Below, one piece after another: positions 7,405 to 14,391 of a DNA stretch of 28,775 nucleotides (position 1 is its first letter; each line of letters begins with the position of its first letter). This stretch comes from RGIG1959 sp045604545 (GTDB taxonomy: Bacteria; Bacillota; Clostridia; Oscillospirales; Acutalibacteraceae): NCBI GenBank assembly GCA_045604545.1, contig JAZUOG010000001.1:1-28775 (forward strand), read 5' to 3'. A program made the translations under genes and the position numbers. The notes beneath the pieces were generated by a model that had not been told where the DNA came from, ran no database searches, and saw only the letters and a list, made by a program, of their open reading frames with translations.

Positions 7405-7893
7405 ATGAGTAACCATATTTTCGATCGCAATCCGGCACCCAAACGCCGTAAATTCAAAGATAATCCGTATACGATTTTTACGGGTGGCCCTGAAAACGAT
7501 TTGCATTACTATTTGTCATTTGTCGATAACCGTGGTGTGAGTATATGCATGGAGATCGGCAAGCAACTGTTTGAGGCGTTCGATCAATTTGAGCGCGATG
7601 ATTTGTCCTACATGAATGAAATGGATAATCATTATGCATTTTGTGAGGTATCACATCCTTTTGCTCAAAAACACGCATTACAATATGCCGAGCCTATTGA
7701 AGACAGCATTGGAAGAACATTATGGCTCAATGATGCGTTAAACAAGTTGAGTTCAAAGCAGCGCAGACGATTGGTTTTATATTATTATCACGGTTTCACT
7801 TATGAACAAATAGCCGAGATGGAGCGATGCACCATACGAGCGGTTGTGAAGTCGATTAAATCGGCAGAACGCCTATTGAAAAATTTTTTATGA
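7405..7893 (+). CDS. Sigma-70 region 4-like regulator of the element
   Basis: A 162-residue protein. The N-terminal two thirds are not recognised; the C-terminus (about 110-162) is a sigma region 4 helix-turn-helix: LNKLSSKQRRRLVLYYYHGFTYEQIAEMERCTIRAVVKSIKSAERLL. There is no region 2, so it is not a complete sigma factor. Such proteins recur on clostridial integrative elements and probably control element genes. ATG 7405 follows AAAAGGAGAT at good spacing; the upstream in-frame ATG 7357 has no ribosome binding site and overlaps the leader ORF stop. Expression is probably controlled by the preceding hairpin. Confidence 0.65.
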   Translation: MSNHIFDRNPAPKRRKFKDNPYTIFTGGPENDLHYYLSFVDNRGVSICMEIGKQLFEAFDQFERDDLSYMNEMDNHYAFCEVSHPFAQKHALQYAEPIEDSIGRTLWLNDALNKLSSKQRRRLVLYYYHGFTYEQIAEMERCTIRAVVKSIKSAERLLKNFL

Positions 7894-8002
7894 TAGGGGG
7901 TACAATTTTGCGGCTTTTACTTAGGTATTATACGAAGGGCACCGGAAAACCTTTTCACCTATTCCTTGTTAATAGGTAGAACCTTGACAACTGAACACTC
8001 AT

Positions 8003-8280
8003 TTATCAAGTACATTCCTATTACTGATGTGAGAAGCATAAGCCACATTAGCTACCGCGCGACGATCTGTATAAGGGAGCGAGAAAAGGTAGGCTATAAC
8101 CATCGGGTGGTTCCTGATGCGGCGATGACAGGCAATGGGGACAATGATACTCCCGTCCAGCCACAGTTGAGCGTGATAGCGTTCCGGCGCGAAGCCGTCG
8201 CACGCAATGGGGGCGGCTGTGTGAGAACCACACAGGGGTGAGATTCCCGTGGAGCTGATACACCGTCAGCCACTTGATAA
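8003..8280 (+). ncRNA. Candidate large structured RNA
   Basis: Noticeably GC-richer than its surroundings. Many strong hairpins can be drawn by eye: 8098-8102/8108-8112 (AACCA/TGGTT); 8171-8175/8201-8205 (GCGTG/CACGC) enclosing 8185-8188/8194-8197 (CGGC-GCGAA-GCCG); 8218-8223/8229-8234 (TGTGTG/CACACA); 8235-8237/8246-8248; 8249-8258/8266-8273. A long-range helix TTATCAA/TTGATAA (8003-8009 with 8274-8280) closes the whole. ORFs through it look accidental. It lies between the sigma-like gene and the MazF-like toxin. I cannot assign a family. Confidence 0.55.
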
Positions 8281-8329
8281 CTTCCCTTTATGAATTTCGG
8301 GGTGTCGAGGACAAATAGATATTCAAAAA

Positions 8330-8362
8330 CCGCCCAAACGAGGGAAATTCTCGTTTGGGCGG
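8330..8362 (+). promoter_or_regulatory. Strong 13-bp hairpin just upstream of mazF-like gene
   Basis: A perfect 13-bp stem (8330-8342 with 8350-8362) with loop GGAAATT. No U-run follows, so it is not a clear terminator. It ends about 14 bases before the AGGAAGGAG of the toxin gene and could affect toxin translation or mark the 3' end of the upstream RNA. Confidence 0.6.
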
Positions 8363-8391
8363 GTACATATCAAGTAGGAAGGAGCGGCGTT

Positions 8392-8745
8392 GTGCGTAAA
8401 CAATGTAGGCGCGGTCAGATTTATTATGCTTCGTTGGATCCGGGAGTTGGATCAGAGCAGCATGGCTACCGCCCTGTTATCATCATCCAAAATAATAAAG
8501 GTAACCGATATAGTCCTACGGTTATTGTAGCGACATTGACCAGTCGTATGGATGGCAGTAAGCATTTGCCTACACACTATGTATTGCGAAATATGTGTGA
8601 ACTGAAAAATGAATCGGTTATTCAATTGGAACAAATTAAAACTATTGATAAAAGTCGCTTAAAAAAATACATAGGAGAGGTTGATGAAGCAACATTGAGC
8701 GGTATTGATGATGCTATAAGACTTAGTTTGGGAATGAATAAATAA
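8392..8745 (+). CDS. MazF/PemK-like toxin (endoribonuclease)
   Basis: A 117-residue protein beginning VRKQCRRGQIYYASLDPGVGSEQHGYRPVIIIQN, the standard MazF start: RRGQIYYASL, the G-S-E-Q-x-G-x-R-P-V motif and a hydrophobic strand, then VATLTSR and the basic/acidic C-terminus VIQLEQIKTIDKSRL. MazF toxins are sequence-specific mRNA interferases. GTG 8392 follows AGGAAGGAG at 7 bases and gives the usual family length; the upstream extension runs through the hairpin and is not credible. No MazE-like antitoxin gene precedes it, which is usual for many element-borne MazF genes in Clostridia. The small ORF downstream or the structured RNA upstream are candidate partners. Confidence 0.8.
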   Translation: MRKQCRRGQIYYASLDPGVGSEQHGYRPVIIIQNNKGNRYSPTVIVATLTSRMDGSKHLPTHYVLRNMCELKNESVIQLEQIKTIDKSRLKKYIGEVDEATLSGIDDAIRLSLGMNK

Positions 8746-8805
8746 CTGAATAAAACTGCTTGATTTACCCATATTTACTGTAGATCAACGAAAGGGAGTG
8801 TATAT

Positions 8806-8976
8806 ATGATTGTAGCACAATTCAATTCAAAAGATGCTGTTGTCAGAGTGCATGATGAATGTTATGAACAGCAGAATTATGCCCACTCAAAAGAGCTGAC
8901 AAGAATTGTGTCTGAATCGTATAGGCGGCGCGAAATGCAGGCAGAAAACAACAAAACAGAACAGTCGCACCAATAA
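8806..8976 (+). CDS. Small 56-residue element protein before the recombinase
   Basis: MIVAQFNSKDAVVRVHDE... ending ...NKTEQSHQ. AAAGGGAGTG (8791-8800) lies 5-7 bases before the ATG, and an intrinsic terminator overlaps the stop codon, so this looks like a true short gene. It is polar, mostly helical, with a basic patch (SYRRRE) and no Cys motif. It sits between the MazF-like toxin and the recombinase. It could be a recombination directionality factor, an antitoxin or a small regulator; nothing decides between these. Confidence 0.55.
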   Translation: MIVAQFNSKDAVVRVHDECYEQQNYAHSKELTRIVSESYRRREMQAENNKTEQSHQ

Positions 8977-8993
8977 CGGTGTGACTGTTTTTA
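8961..8993 (+). terminator. Intrinsic terminator after the 56-residue gene
   Basis: The stem ACAGTCGCACC/GGTGTGACTGT (one G-T wobble) has its loop around the TAA of the small gene and is followed by TTTTT. It insulates the recombinase from upstream transcription. Confidence 0.8.
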
Positions 8994-9017
8994 CATTATT
9001 TGGCGTTGGTCGTAACA

Positions 9018-9053
9018 TTGACAGCAATATAATTGAAAAATATAATATTGCTG
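9018..9053 (+). promoter_or_regulatory. Consensus promoter with overlapping dyad for the recombinase
   Basis: A perfect TTGACA (9018-9023), a 17-base spacer and a perfect TATAAT (9041-9046). A perfect 9-bp inverted repeat CAGCAATAT/ATATTGCTG (9022-9030 and 9045-9053) covers the end of the -35 and the -10, as an operator would. Transcription would start a few bases before the ribosome binding site. Confidence 0.75.
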
Positions 9054-9069
9054 AAAGGAGGCATGTTTT

Positions 9070-10611
9070 GTGGAGCAATATGTAAAGTATCTCCGAAAAT
9101 CTCGTTTTGATCGCGATTATGCTGATTTAAGTATAGAGGAAACGCTGAAACGGCATGAAATTATTTTAGATAAACTGGCAAACGAGCGGGGTTATCATAT
9201 TGCAAAAACGTATTACGAAGTAGTCTCTGGTGAATCTATTGCTGCTCGTCCGGAAATCCAAAAAATGTTGGAAGAAGTAAGCGCAGGGATATATGCCGGC
9301 GTTTTGGTTGTCGATCTGGAGCGATTAGCAAGAGGAAACGGAGCCGACCAAGCCTATATTAGCCAAGTGTTTCAGTTTTCAGCCACAAAAATTATCACAC
9401 CGACTAAGATATATGATCCGACTAATGAGTTTGATGAAGAGTATTTCGAGTTCGGTCTGTTTATGAGCCGTAGAGAATATAAGACTATCAATCGACGGCT
9501 GATTCGCGGACGAGAAAGCTCGGCATCTGAAGGAAAATATCTTGGCAGCATTGCTCCTTATGGGTACCGTCGTAAAAAGTTGGAAGGCGAAAAAGGGTAC
9601 ACTTTAGAGCCACATGAAGAAGAATCTGAGGTGGTTAAAAAGATATTCGAAATGTACACTCATTCGCTTGGCACAAAAGAGATTGCCAATTATCTCAACG
9701 ACACCGGTATTCCAACAAGACACGGGGATTTGTGGACGTATTCGACGATCTCCAATATGATCACAAACCCAGTGTATATGGGCAAAATTAAGCGTGGGTG
9801 GCGCAAGCAATTCAAGACATTTGAAAACGGTGTTTTGAAGAAATATACACGTGCATCGAACGATCCGAGCACGTATTCGTTGTTTGATGGCTTGCATCCT
9901 GCATTGGTTACACAGGAAGTCTTTGAAGAAGCACAAAAAGTGCGAATGTCTAAGGCACCTGAACCGAAGGTGAAAGATGAATTCGAAATCAAAAATGCGT
10001 TTTCTGGTTTGCTGTTTTGCGGGATTTGCGGAAAGCGAATCGGACGAACAACTGGCTCTAAATCAAGACAAGGCAAAGAGCGTTTGCGCTGTGTAAATGG
10101 ACGGAATTGTCATAATGTAAGTGCAGATTATGATGTGGTTGAAAAGCAGATTGTTGATGCTTTAAAAGCGTGGTATGAGGGATATAAGGTGAAGATCGAA
10201 ACCATCGGATATTCCGAAGATATTGAATTGTGCAAAGCGCGTATTTCAAAGTATCAAGATAAAATCGGCAAATTACAAGCACAACTAAATAATGCTTTCG
10301 ACTTGATCGAGCAAGGCGTGTATACGCTGGATGTTTTCAAAGAGAGAAGAGCAAAATTAGAGGCAGCAATCGGGGAAGAAACGGCAATGCTCCAAGAGCA
10401 AACTGAGCTCTTGGAGCGATTGGAAAGTTGCGATGCTGCACAATCCGAGTTGATCCCTCAAACTGAAACACTTTTGGCGAGCTATGATGAGATGACGATC
10501 AAAGAACGAAATGACCTGCTAAAAGCTATTCTGAAAATGATAAAGTACACTAAAAATGAGAACGGGCAGATCATAATTGATCTTTTCCCGAAACTCCCTC
10601 GTATGCAGTAA
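9070..10611 (+). CDS. Large serine recombinase (element integrase)
   Basis: 513 residues. The resolvase catalytic domain comes first, with the nucleophile Ser11 in VKYLRKSR and the arginine motif VVDLERLARG, followed by ETINR-type region YKTINRRLIRGRE. Next is the recombinase domain (GKYLGSIAPYGYRR; GIPTRHGDLWTYSTISNMITNPVYMGKI), a zinc ribbon (CGICGKRIGRT...RLRCVNGRNCHN) and a C-terminal coiled coil. It excises and integrates the element without high-energy cofactors at short attachment sites. GTG 9070 follows AAAGGAGG at 8-9 bases; the nearby ATG 9063 is out of frame. Its position at the very end of the element is typical. TndX/TnpX-type enzymes are the closest known group. Confidence 0.9.
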   Translation: MEQYVKYLRKSRFDRDYADLSIEETLKRHEIILDKLANERGYHIAKTYYEVVSGESIAARPEIQKMLEEVSAGIYAGVLVVDLERLARGNGADQAYISQVFQFSATKIITPTKIYDPTNEFDEEYFEFGLFMSRREYKTINRRLIRGRESSASEGKYLGSIAPYGYRRKKLEGEKGYTLEPHEEESEVVKKIFEMYTHSLGTKEIANYLNDTGIPTRHGDLWTYSTISNMITNPVYMGKIKRGWRKQFKTFENGVLKKYTRASNDPSTYSLFDGLHPALVTQEVFEEAQKVRMSKAPEPKVKDEFEIKNAFSGLLFCGICGKRIGRTTGSKSRQGKERLRCVNGRNCHNVSADYDVVEKQIVDALKAWYEGYKVKIETIGYSEDIELCKARISKYQDKIGKLQAQLNNAFDLIEQGVYTLDVFKERRAKLEAAIGEETAMLQEQTELLERLESCDAAQSELIPQTETLLASYDEMTIKERNDLLKAILKMIKYTKNENGQIIIDLFPKLPRMQ

Positions 10612-10635
10612 TTGTAAGCATCATTCACATACCCA
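10600..10635. other. Probable right attachment site (attR) region
   Basis: The change from element to chromosome falls between the recombinase stop (10611) and the first host-like codons (about 10619). The exact crossover dinucleotide cannot be identified without the left end or an empty site. Confidence 0.4.
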
Positions 10636-10741
10636 TGTGTTTGTGTCCGACCCCACATCGGGCTACGGCATCTTTGTGGAGAATATGTTTGAAACGGCGA
10701 ATGCCGTGTATGAGCATCGTCAGTCTCAGGCGGCATCATGA
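10613..10741 (+). pseudogene. 3' remnant of a host gene interrupted by the element
   Basis: Right after the recombinase a reading frame in a different phase runs to TGA 10739-10741, encoding HHSHTHVFVSDPTSGYGIFVEN followed by about 20 more residues. Its GC-rich codon use matches the chromosome, not the element, and it has no start or ribosome binding site. It overlaps the convergent FliB-like gene's stop. This is what a gene tail beyond an integration site looks like; I do not recognise the protein. Confidence 0.45.
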
Positions 10742-11647
10742 AAACCGTGTGAACAGCGCGTCGGGGTTCTCGTCGGAATATTCGATCTCGGCGGAATACT
10801 GCCGCGCAAGCTCGCACATCGTCCCGAAATCACTGCCGAGTCTTGTGGCAAGCTCACGGAGCAGGCAAACGGAATGAACGGCAAATGCCACACGAGCGGG
10901 AAGCCTGCCGTCATCGAGGCTGTCGGCGGTGTGACGGTGGAGAAAATACCACAGCAATTGTTCAAGGATACGGTCGGAGGGGGCGGTGTATGTCGGCGGC
11001 GTGTGCAAGGCTTCAAGCGTCTGTGTCCATGTGTCATCCAGTCGTTCAAGCGGTGAGAAAATGTCATACATCGCCGACGGCGACAGCGGCGCAAAGGTCT
11101 TGCCGACCGCCGTCATCAGGGCGTCCTTTCGCTCATCGACGGTGCGTGAACGGTCCTGCGCGATGGCAAAGAGACGATCGCGCAGGGCGAAAAATGCCGC
11201 CTCGTCTTCGGTGGGAGACAGCGGCCCGTCTTGAGAAAGAGGGACGAGCGTTAAGGGGCGTTCACTGCCGAGAATCCGCGCGGCGGCGGCTTCACAGCTC
11301 AGTCCGAGTCCCACCTCCGTGCGGTCGCTGAATACGTGGTAATAGCGCGGGTGATCGTCGCAGATCTGGCAAAGAGCCTCTTCGCCGAGTGTGGTGATGA
11401 TGTCGCACAGCCCGCGCGCATTTAAAAACGGACACCGCCCGTTTTCCTGCATGGAAAAGAGCGTATCACCGTCATCGTCGGTGTGCATTTGCTCGCACAG
11501 ACGCTTGCCGAATGCACCGTCAACGGAACGATAGTATTCAGCCGTATCGTCGTCGATCACGACATTCCAGCCAACGCAACAGCTGTGGCGGCATTTGTCG
11601 GCAATACAGTAAAAATCGGGATAACAGGACGGACCCATCAGATTCAT
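10736..11647 (-). CDS. FliB-like Cys-rich protein (flagellin lysine-N-methylase family)
   Basis: 303 residues. The cysteine pattern of the family is complete: CIADKCRHSCCVGWN near the N-terminus, then CPFLNARGLCDI, then LCQICDDHPR, probably binding an Fe-S cluster or zinc. FliB methylates flagellin lysines in Salmonella, but most clostridial homologues are not near flagellar genes and none are seen here, so the substrate is open. The ATG at 11647 has an AAGGAGGC ribosome binding site; the longer frame upstream is not needed. A promoter with TTGTCT and TATACT lies just upstream. The gene converges on the host-gene remnant with overlapping ends. Confidence 0.75.
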   Translation of the reverse strand: MNLMGPSCYPDFYCIADKCRHSCCVGWNVVIDDDTAEYYRSVDGAFGKRLCEQMHTDDDGDTLFSMQENGRCPFLNARGLCDIITTLGEEALCQICDDHPRYYHVFSDRTEVGLGLSCEAAAARILGSERPLTLVPLSQDGPLSPTEDEAAFFALRDRLFAIAQDRSRTVDERKDALMTAVGKTFAPLSPSAMYDIFSPLERLDDTWTQTLEALHTPPTYTAPSDRILEQLLWYFLHRHTADSLDDGRLPARVAFAVHSVCLLRELATRLGSDFGTMCELARQYSAEIEYSDENPDALFTRFS

Positions 11648-11673
11648 AAAGCAGTCGCCTCCTTCACGGATAT

Positions 11674-11702
11674 AGTATACCGTGAACGGCGAAAAAAGAC
11701 AA
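11674..11702 (-). promoter_or_regulatory. Promoter of the FliB-like gene, with dyad
   Basis: On the minus strand, TTGTCT (11697-11702), a 17-base spacer and TATACT (11674-11679). A perfect dyad TTCACGG/CCGTGAA (11663-11669 and 11680-11686) flanks the -10. The divergent hydrolase gene's ribosome binding site overlaps the -35. Confidence 0.5.
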
Positions 11703-11717
11703 GAGGAGGGAATGCCG

Positions 11718-12674
11718 ATGTGTACGGCATTGTTTGTCAATCACGGCGGCGGCTATGCCTGCCGCAATCTCGATCTGGAATACGCCTATGAAGAGCAGGT
11801 GGTGATCGTGCCGCGACGGTGGCCGATTCACTTTCGGCGGCGGACGGGGCTTTGCGACCATCAGGCAATGATCGGCACGGCGTTTGTCCCCGAAAACGAA
11901 CCGCTGTTTTATGACGCGGTGAACGAATCGGGACTGAGTATGGCGGCACTCAACTTTCCGGGTGAAGCAATCTATCATGAAGCGGAAAACGGCATTGCGC
12001 CGTTTGAAATGATTCCGTTTGTGCTGTCGCAGTGTAAAACCTGCCGTGAGGCAGTGGAGCTTCTCAGCACAGTGACCGTGTCGCCGATCAACTATTCTCC
12101 CGCTCTGCCGCACACACCGCTTCATTGGCTGATTGCGGATAAACGCGGTGCGGTTGCCGTTGAGCCGCTGTCCGACGGACTGCATATCACGGCCGATCCT
12201 GTCGGTGTGCTGACCAACAGTCCGCCGCTGTCCTATCACCTGACGCGTCTGGCGGAATACACGGCCGTCACCGCCGCACCGCCGCCGCCGGATTTCGGCG
12301 GATACAAGGTGACGCTGTACAGTCGCGGCATGGGCGGACTGGGGCTTCCCGGCGACTACTCTTCCGCGTCACGGTTTGTGAAAGCGGCGTTTGTGAAGGC
12401 ACATGCCCGTTTTGAAGGGGTCGATGCTGTCAGCGAATGCTTTCATCTTCTCGATGCGGTCGCTCATCCGCGAGGAGCGGTGGTGCTTCCCGATGGCAGA
12501 AGTCCGATCACGGTGTACAGCAGTTGTTGTCATGTGCAGAGCGGCGTATACTATTACAAAACCTACGACAGTCATCGGATATGTGCGGTGGATCTGCATC
12601 GCGCCGATCTGGACAGCCGCACCCTTAGGTGCTATCCCCACATGAAAGCACCCACCCGCCATTTCCAGAACTGA
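11718..12674 (+). CDS. Choloylglycine hydrolase / penicillin V acylase family (bile salt hydrolase-like)
   Basis: 318 residues starting MCTALFV, with the nucleophile Cys2 exposed after Met removal as in Ntn hydrolases. Family motifs follow in order: YACRNLDLEY (Arg and Asp of the active site), ESGLSMAALNFPG, VLTNSPPLSYHLTRL (catalytic Asn) and GLPGDYSSASRFVKAAF (catalytic Arg). Members cleave amide bonds of conjugated bile acids or penicillin V; the GLPGD-SSASRF and NFPG blocks favour the bile-salt-hydrolase side, though substrate choice is not certain from sequence alone. There is no signal peptide, so it is cytoplasmic. ATG 11718 is chosen over 11712 and 11682 from the AGGAGGG spacing and the MC start. 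It ends three bases before the convergent sigE. Confidence 0.85.
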   Translation: MCTALFVNHGGGYACRNLDLEYAYEEQVVIVPRRWPIHFRRRTGLCDHQAMIGTAFVPENEPLFYDAVNESGLSMAALNFPGEAIYHEAENGIAPFEMIPFVLSQCKTCREAVELLSTVTVSPINYSPALPHTPLHWLIADKRGAVAVEPLSDGLHITADPVGVLTNSPPLSYHLTRLAEYTAVTAAPPPPDFGGYKVTLYSRGMGGLGLPGDYSSASRFVKAAFVKAHARFEGVDAVSECFHLLDAVAHPRGAVVLPDGRSPITVYSSCCHVQSGVYYYKTYDSHRICAVDLHRADLDSRTLRCYPHMKAPTRHFQN

Positions 12675-12677
12675 GGA

Positions 12678-13385
12678 TTACCCTGCCCGTTCAATGTCGT
12701 TTTTGAGCCGCTTGATGATCTTCTTTTCCAGACGGGAGATGTAAGACTGGGAAATACCGAGCAAATCCGCCACTTCCTTTTGGGTGTGTTCCTTGGTGCC
12801 GTTGAGACCGAAGCGAAGGGTGAGAATGCGCTGTTCGCGGGCGGACAGCCTCGCCACACAGCCCATCAGCACGTTTTTCTCCGCCTCCTGTTCGATGTCG
12901 CGGCTGACCATGTCGGGATCGCCGCCCAGCACGTCCGAAAGGAGCAGTTCGTTGCCGTCGCGGTCAACGTTGAGCGGCTCGTCAATGGACATCTCCGATC
13001 GTTGCCCGGCAATTTTTCTCAGATGCATGAGGATTTCGTTTTCGATGCATCGGGAGGAATAGGTGGCGAGCTTGATGTGGCGTGAGGGACAGAAGGTGTT
13101 GACCGCTTTGATGAGCCCGATGGTGCCGATGGATATGAGATCCTCGATTCCCACACCCGAATTTTCAAACTTGCGCGCGATGTACACCACCAACCGCAGA
13201 TTGTGTTCGATCAGCATTTGTCGCGCGGTGTGATCGCCTGCTTCGAGAGCGGCAAACACCGCTTGCTCTTCCTCGGCGGTCAGCGGCGCGGGAAGGGTAT
13301 CTGCCCCGTTGATATAATGAATGTCGTTAGAGGCTGACTTTTGAAACAGATGTCGGATGCGTTCGATGAGCAACGAGAAAACCAC
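12678..13385 (-). CDS. sigE: Sporulation sigma factor SigE
   Basis: 235 residues, the usual SigE length. Regions: a short N-terminal pro-segment (VVFSLLIERIRHLFQK), region 1.2/2 (AGDHTARQMLIEHNLRLVVYIARKFE; IEDLISIGTIGLIKAVNTF; LATYSSRCIENEILMHLRK), and region 4 (LSAREQRILTLRFGL; TQKEVADLLGISQSYISRLEKKI). It directs early mother-cell gene expression after its pro-sequence is removed by SpoIIGA, encoded just upstream (16-base gap). GTG 13385 is preferred as it follows GAAAGGAG at 10 bases. This identifies the host as an endospore former. Confidence 0.9.
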   Translation of the reverse strand: MVFSLLIERIRHLFQKSASNDIHYINGADTLPAPLTAEEEQAVFAALEAGDHTARQMLIEHNLRLVVYIARKFENSGVGIEDLISIGTIGLIKAVNTFCPSRHIKLATYSSRCIENEILMHLRKIAGQRSEMSIDEPLNVDRDGNELLLSDVLGGDPDMVSRDIEQEAEKNVLMGCVARLSAREQRILTLRFGLNGTKEHTQKEVADLLGISQSYISRLEKKIIKRLKNDIERAG

Positions 13386-13401
13386 AAAACCTCGACTCCT
13401 T

Positions 13402-14262
13402 TCAGGATTTGACGTGACAAAACAGCAGGTCGGACACCGCAGGGCCGATGAGGGCATCATATTCCCCGCGCCCGAGTGCGGTGATGGGGGCGATCCATAC
13501 CCCGCTGATATCGGTGAGACGACCGTCCGCGTGAAGTGTGACGCGGGCAGGACGAAACGCGGTCAGCATACCGTCGCCTCCGACCGAGGAAAAGGGAACA
13601 CAGCGGATATGCCCGTTGTACAAGCAGGACTCTTCGTCCATATTGTGACAACAGCCAAGTCCTCGCAACGCCTCTTTGCTGACAAGAATGACGGGGGTTC
13701 CCGAGAAAGGCTCTTGCAGACTGTGTCCGCTGTCGAGAAGTGCGCGAATCGTCACGGCGGTATCCCCGTCGACGATGTCCAGTCGGTAAGCGCAGTGAAA
13801 TGCCACGCGCTTGCGTGTGAGACGGTCAAACACCCGGAGCACGCCGTAACTCACGGTTGTCAGCAACACGAGAAGAAGCGGCGACACGTTGTAATAGAAC
13901 ACGCCGCTTTGCACAAACAGCCCGACGGGGGACAGCAAATGAAAACCCACCGTCATCACGCCCGAAAACAGCGCCGAAATGATCCACAGCACCGCCGTTG
14001 TTTTCAAAAACACGGTCAGTCCCGCAAACGGAAATCCGCAAAGCACCATCAACGCCGATGTACCTGCTTTGTATAACAGAGACAGCGACGAACTCAGCGG
14101 CGGGGCAAGAATGATGAGCGACGAAAGCGCTCCGAGAACTGCGGCGACAATCTGCCGAACGGTAGTTGTCGGGCGGCGGAGAAGCCGCGCCGTCGCCGAC
14201 AACAGCAGGAAATCGACAAACAGATTGAGCGCCAGCAGAATGTCCACATAAATCACCGTCAT
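13402..14262 (-). CDS. spoIIGA: SpoIIGA, pro-sigma-E processing protease
   Basis: 286 residues. The N-terminal half has about five membrane segments starting TVIYVDILLALNLFVDFLLL; the C-terminal half is an aspartic-protease-like domain with the active-site motif ALLDSGHSL (LDTGN-like) and a later GVWIAPITAL-GEYDALIGPAV block. It sits in the septal membrane and cleaves pro-SigE, encoded immediately downstream as in Bacillus and other clostridia. The start at 14262 gives the standard MTVIYVD N-terminus. A TATACT (about 14302-14307 on the plus strand) lies about 40 bases upstream without a good -35, as expected for a Spo0A-dependent promoter, but no convincing 0A box upstream was found. Confidence 0.9.
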   Translation of the reverse strand: MTVIYVDILLALNLFVDFLLLSATARLLRRPTTTVRQIVAAVLGALSSLIILAPPLSSSLSLLYKAGTSALMVLCGFPFAGLTVFLKTTAVLWIISALFSGVMTVGFHLLSPVGLFVQSGVFYYNVSPLLLVLLTTVSYGVLRVFDRLTRKRVAFHCAYRLDIVDGDTAVTIRALLDSGHSLQEPFSGTPVILVSKEALRGLGCCHNMDEESCLYNGHIRCVPFSSVGGDGMLTAFRPARVTLHADGRLTDISGVWIAPITALGRGEYDALIGPAVSDLLFCHVKS

Positions 14263-14391
14263 GTAAGATACCCGCCCTTCGTCAGTGGTGTCGGTGAAAC
14301 GCAGTATAGCACACTCGTGCGGCGAAGATTGCCGAAATGAGAACACGAAACAGAAAAACAAACCGCAGGGCACGCCCGGGTTACCGTATTG

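Larger units (their letters stand above)
1..10615 (+). mobile_element. Right part of an integrated element (serine-recombinase type) with RiPP-like cargo
   Basis: The segment is visibly AT-rich and ends abruptly just after a large serine recombinase gene; beyond it the sequence becomes GC-rich and encodes housekeeping and sporulation genes. A terminal recombinase next to a broken host ORF is the usual layout of elements moved by large serine recombinases. Backbone genes (zinc ribbon, sigma-like regulator, MazF toxin, recombinase) are of kinds common on clostridial integrative elements. The left end is outside the window, so length and attachment repeat are unknown. No conjugation genes are visible here, so whether it is conjugative or only mobilisable cannot be said. 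Confidence 0.7.

Noticed and set aside
7966..8241. A 91-codon plus-strand ORF through the structured region
   Set aside because: No ribosome binding site, biased composition, no recognisable protein; the many hairpins explain the sequence better.
8231..8285. Resemblance to a cobalamin riboswitch (GGGGTGAGATTCCC and GCCACTTG)
   Set aside because: Only short pieces agree; the full B12 box and core order are not present, and the downstream gene is a toxin, not a B12 gene.
8290..8391. Longer MazF starting at 8290
   Set aside because: The extra residues cross the 13-bp hairpin and are not MazF-like; GTG 8392 gives the normal length and has a strong ribosome binding site.
14278..14284. TGACGAA on the minus strand as a Spo0A box for spoIIGA
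   Set aside because: It lies downstream of the likely -10 and a 7-base match is expected by chance; position does not fit activation.
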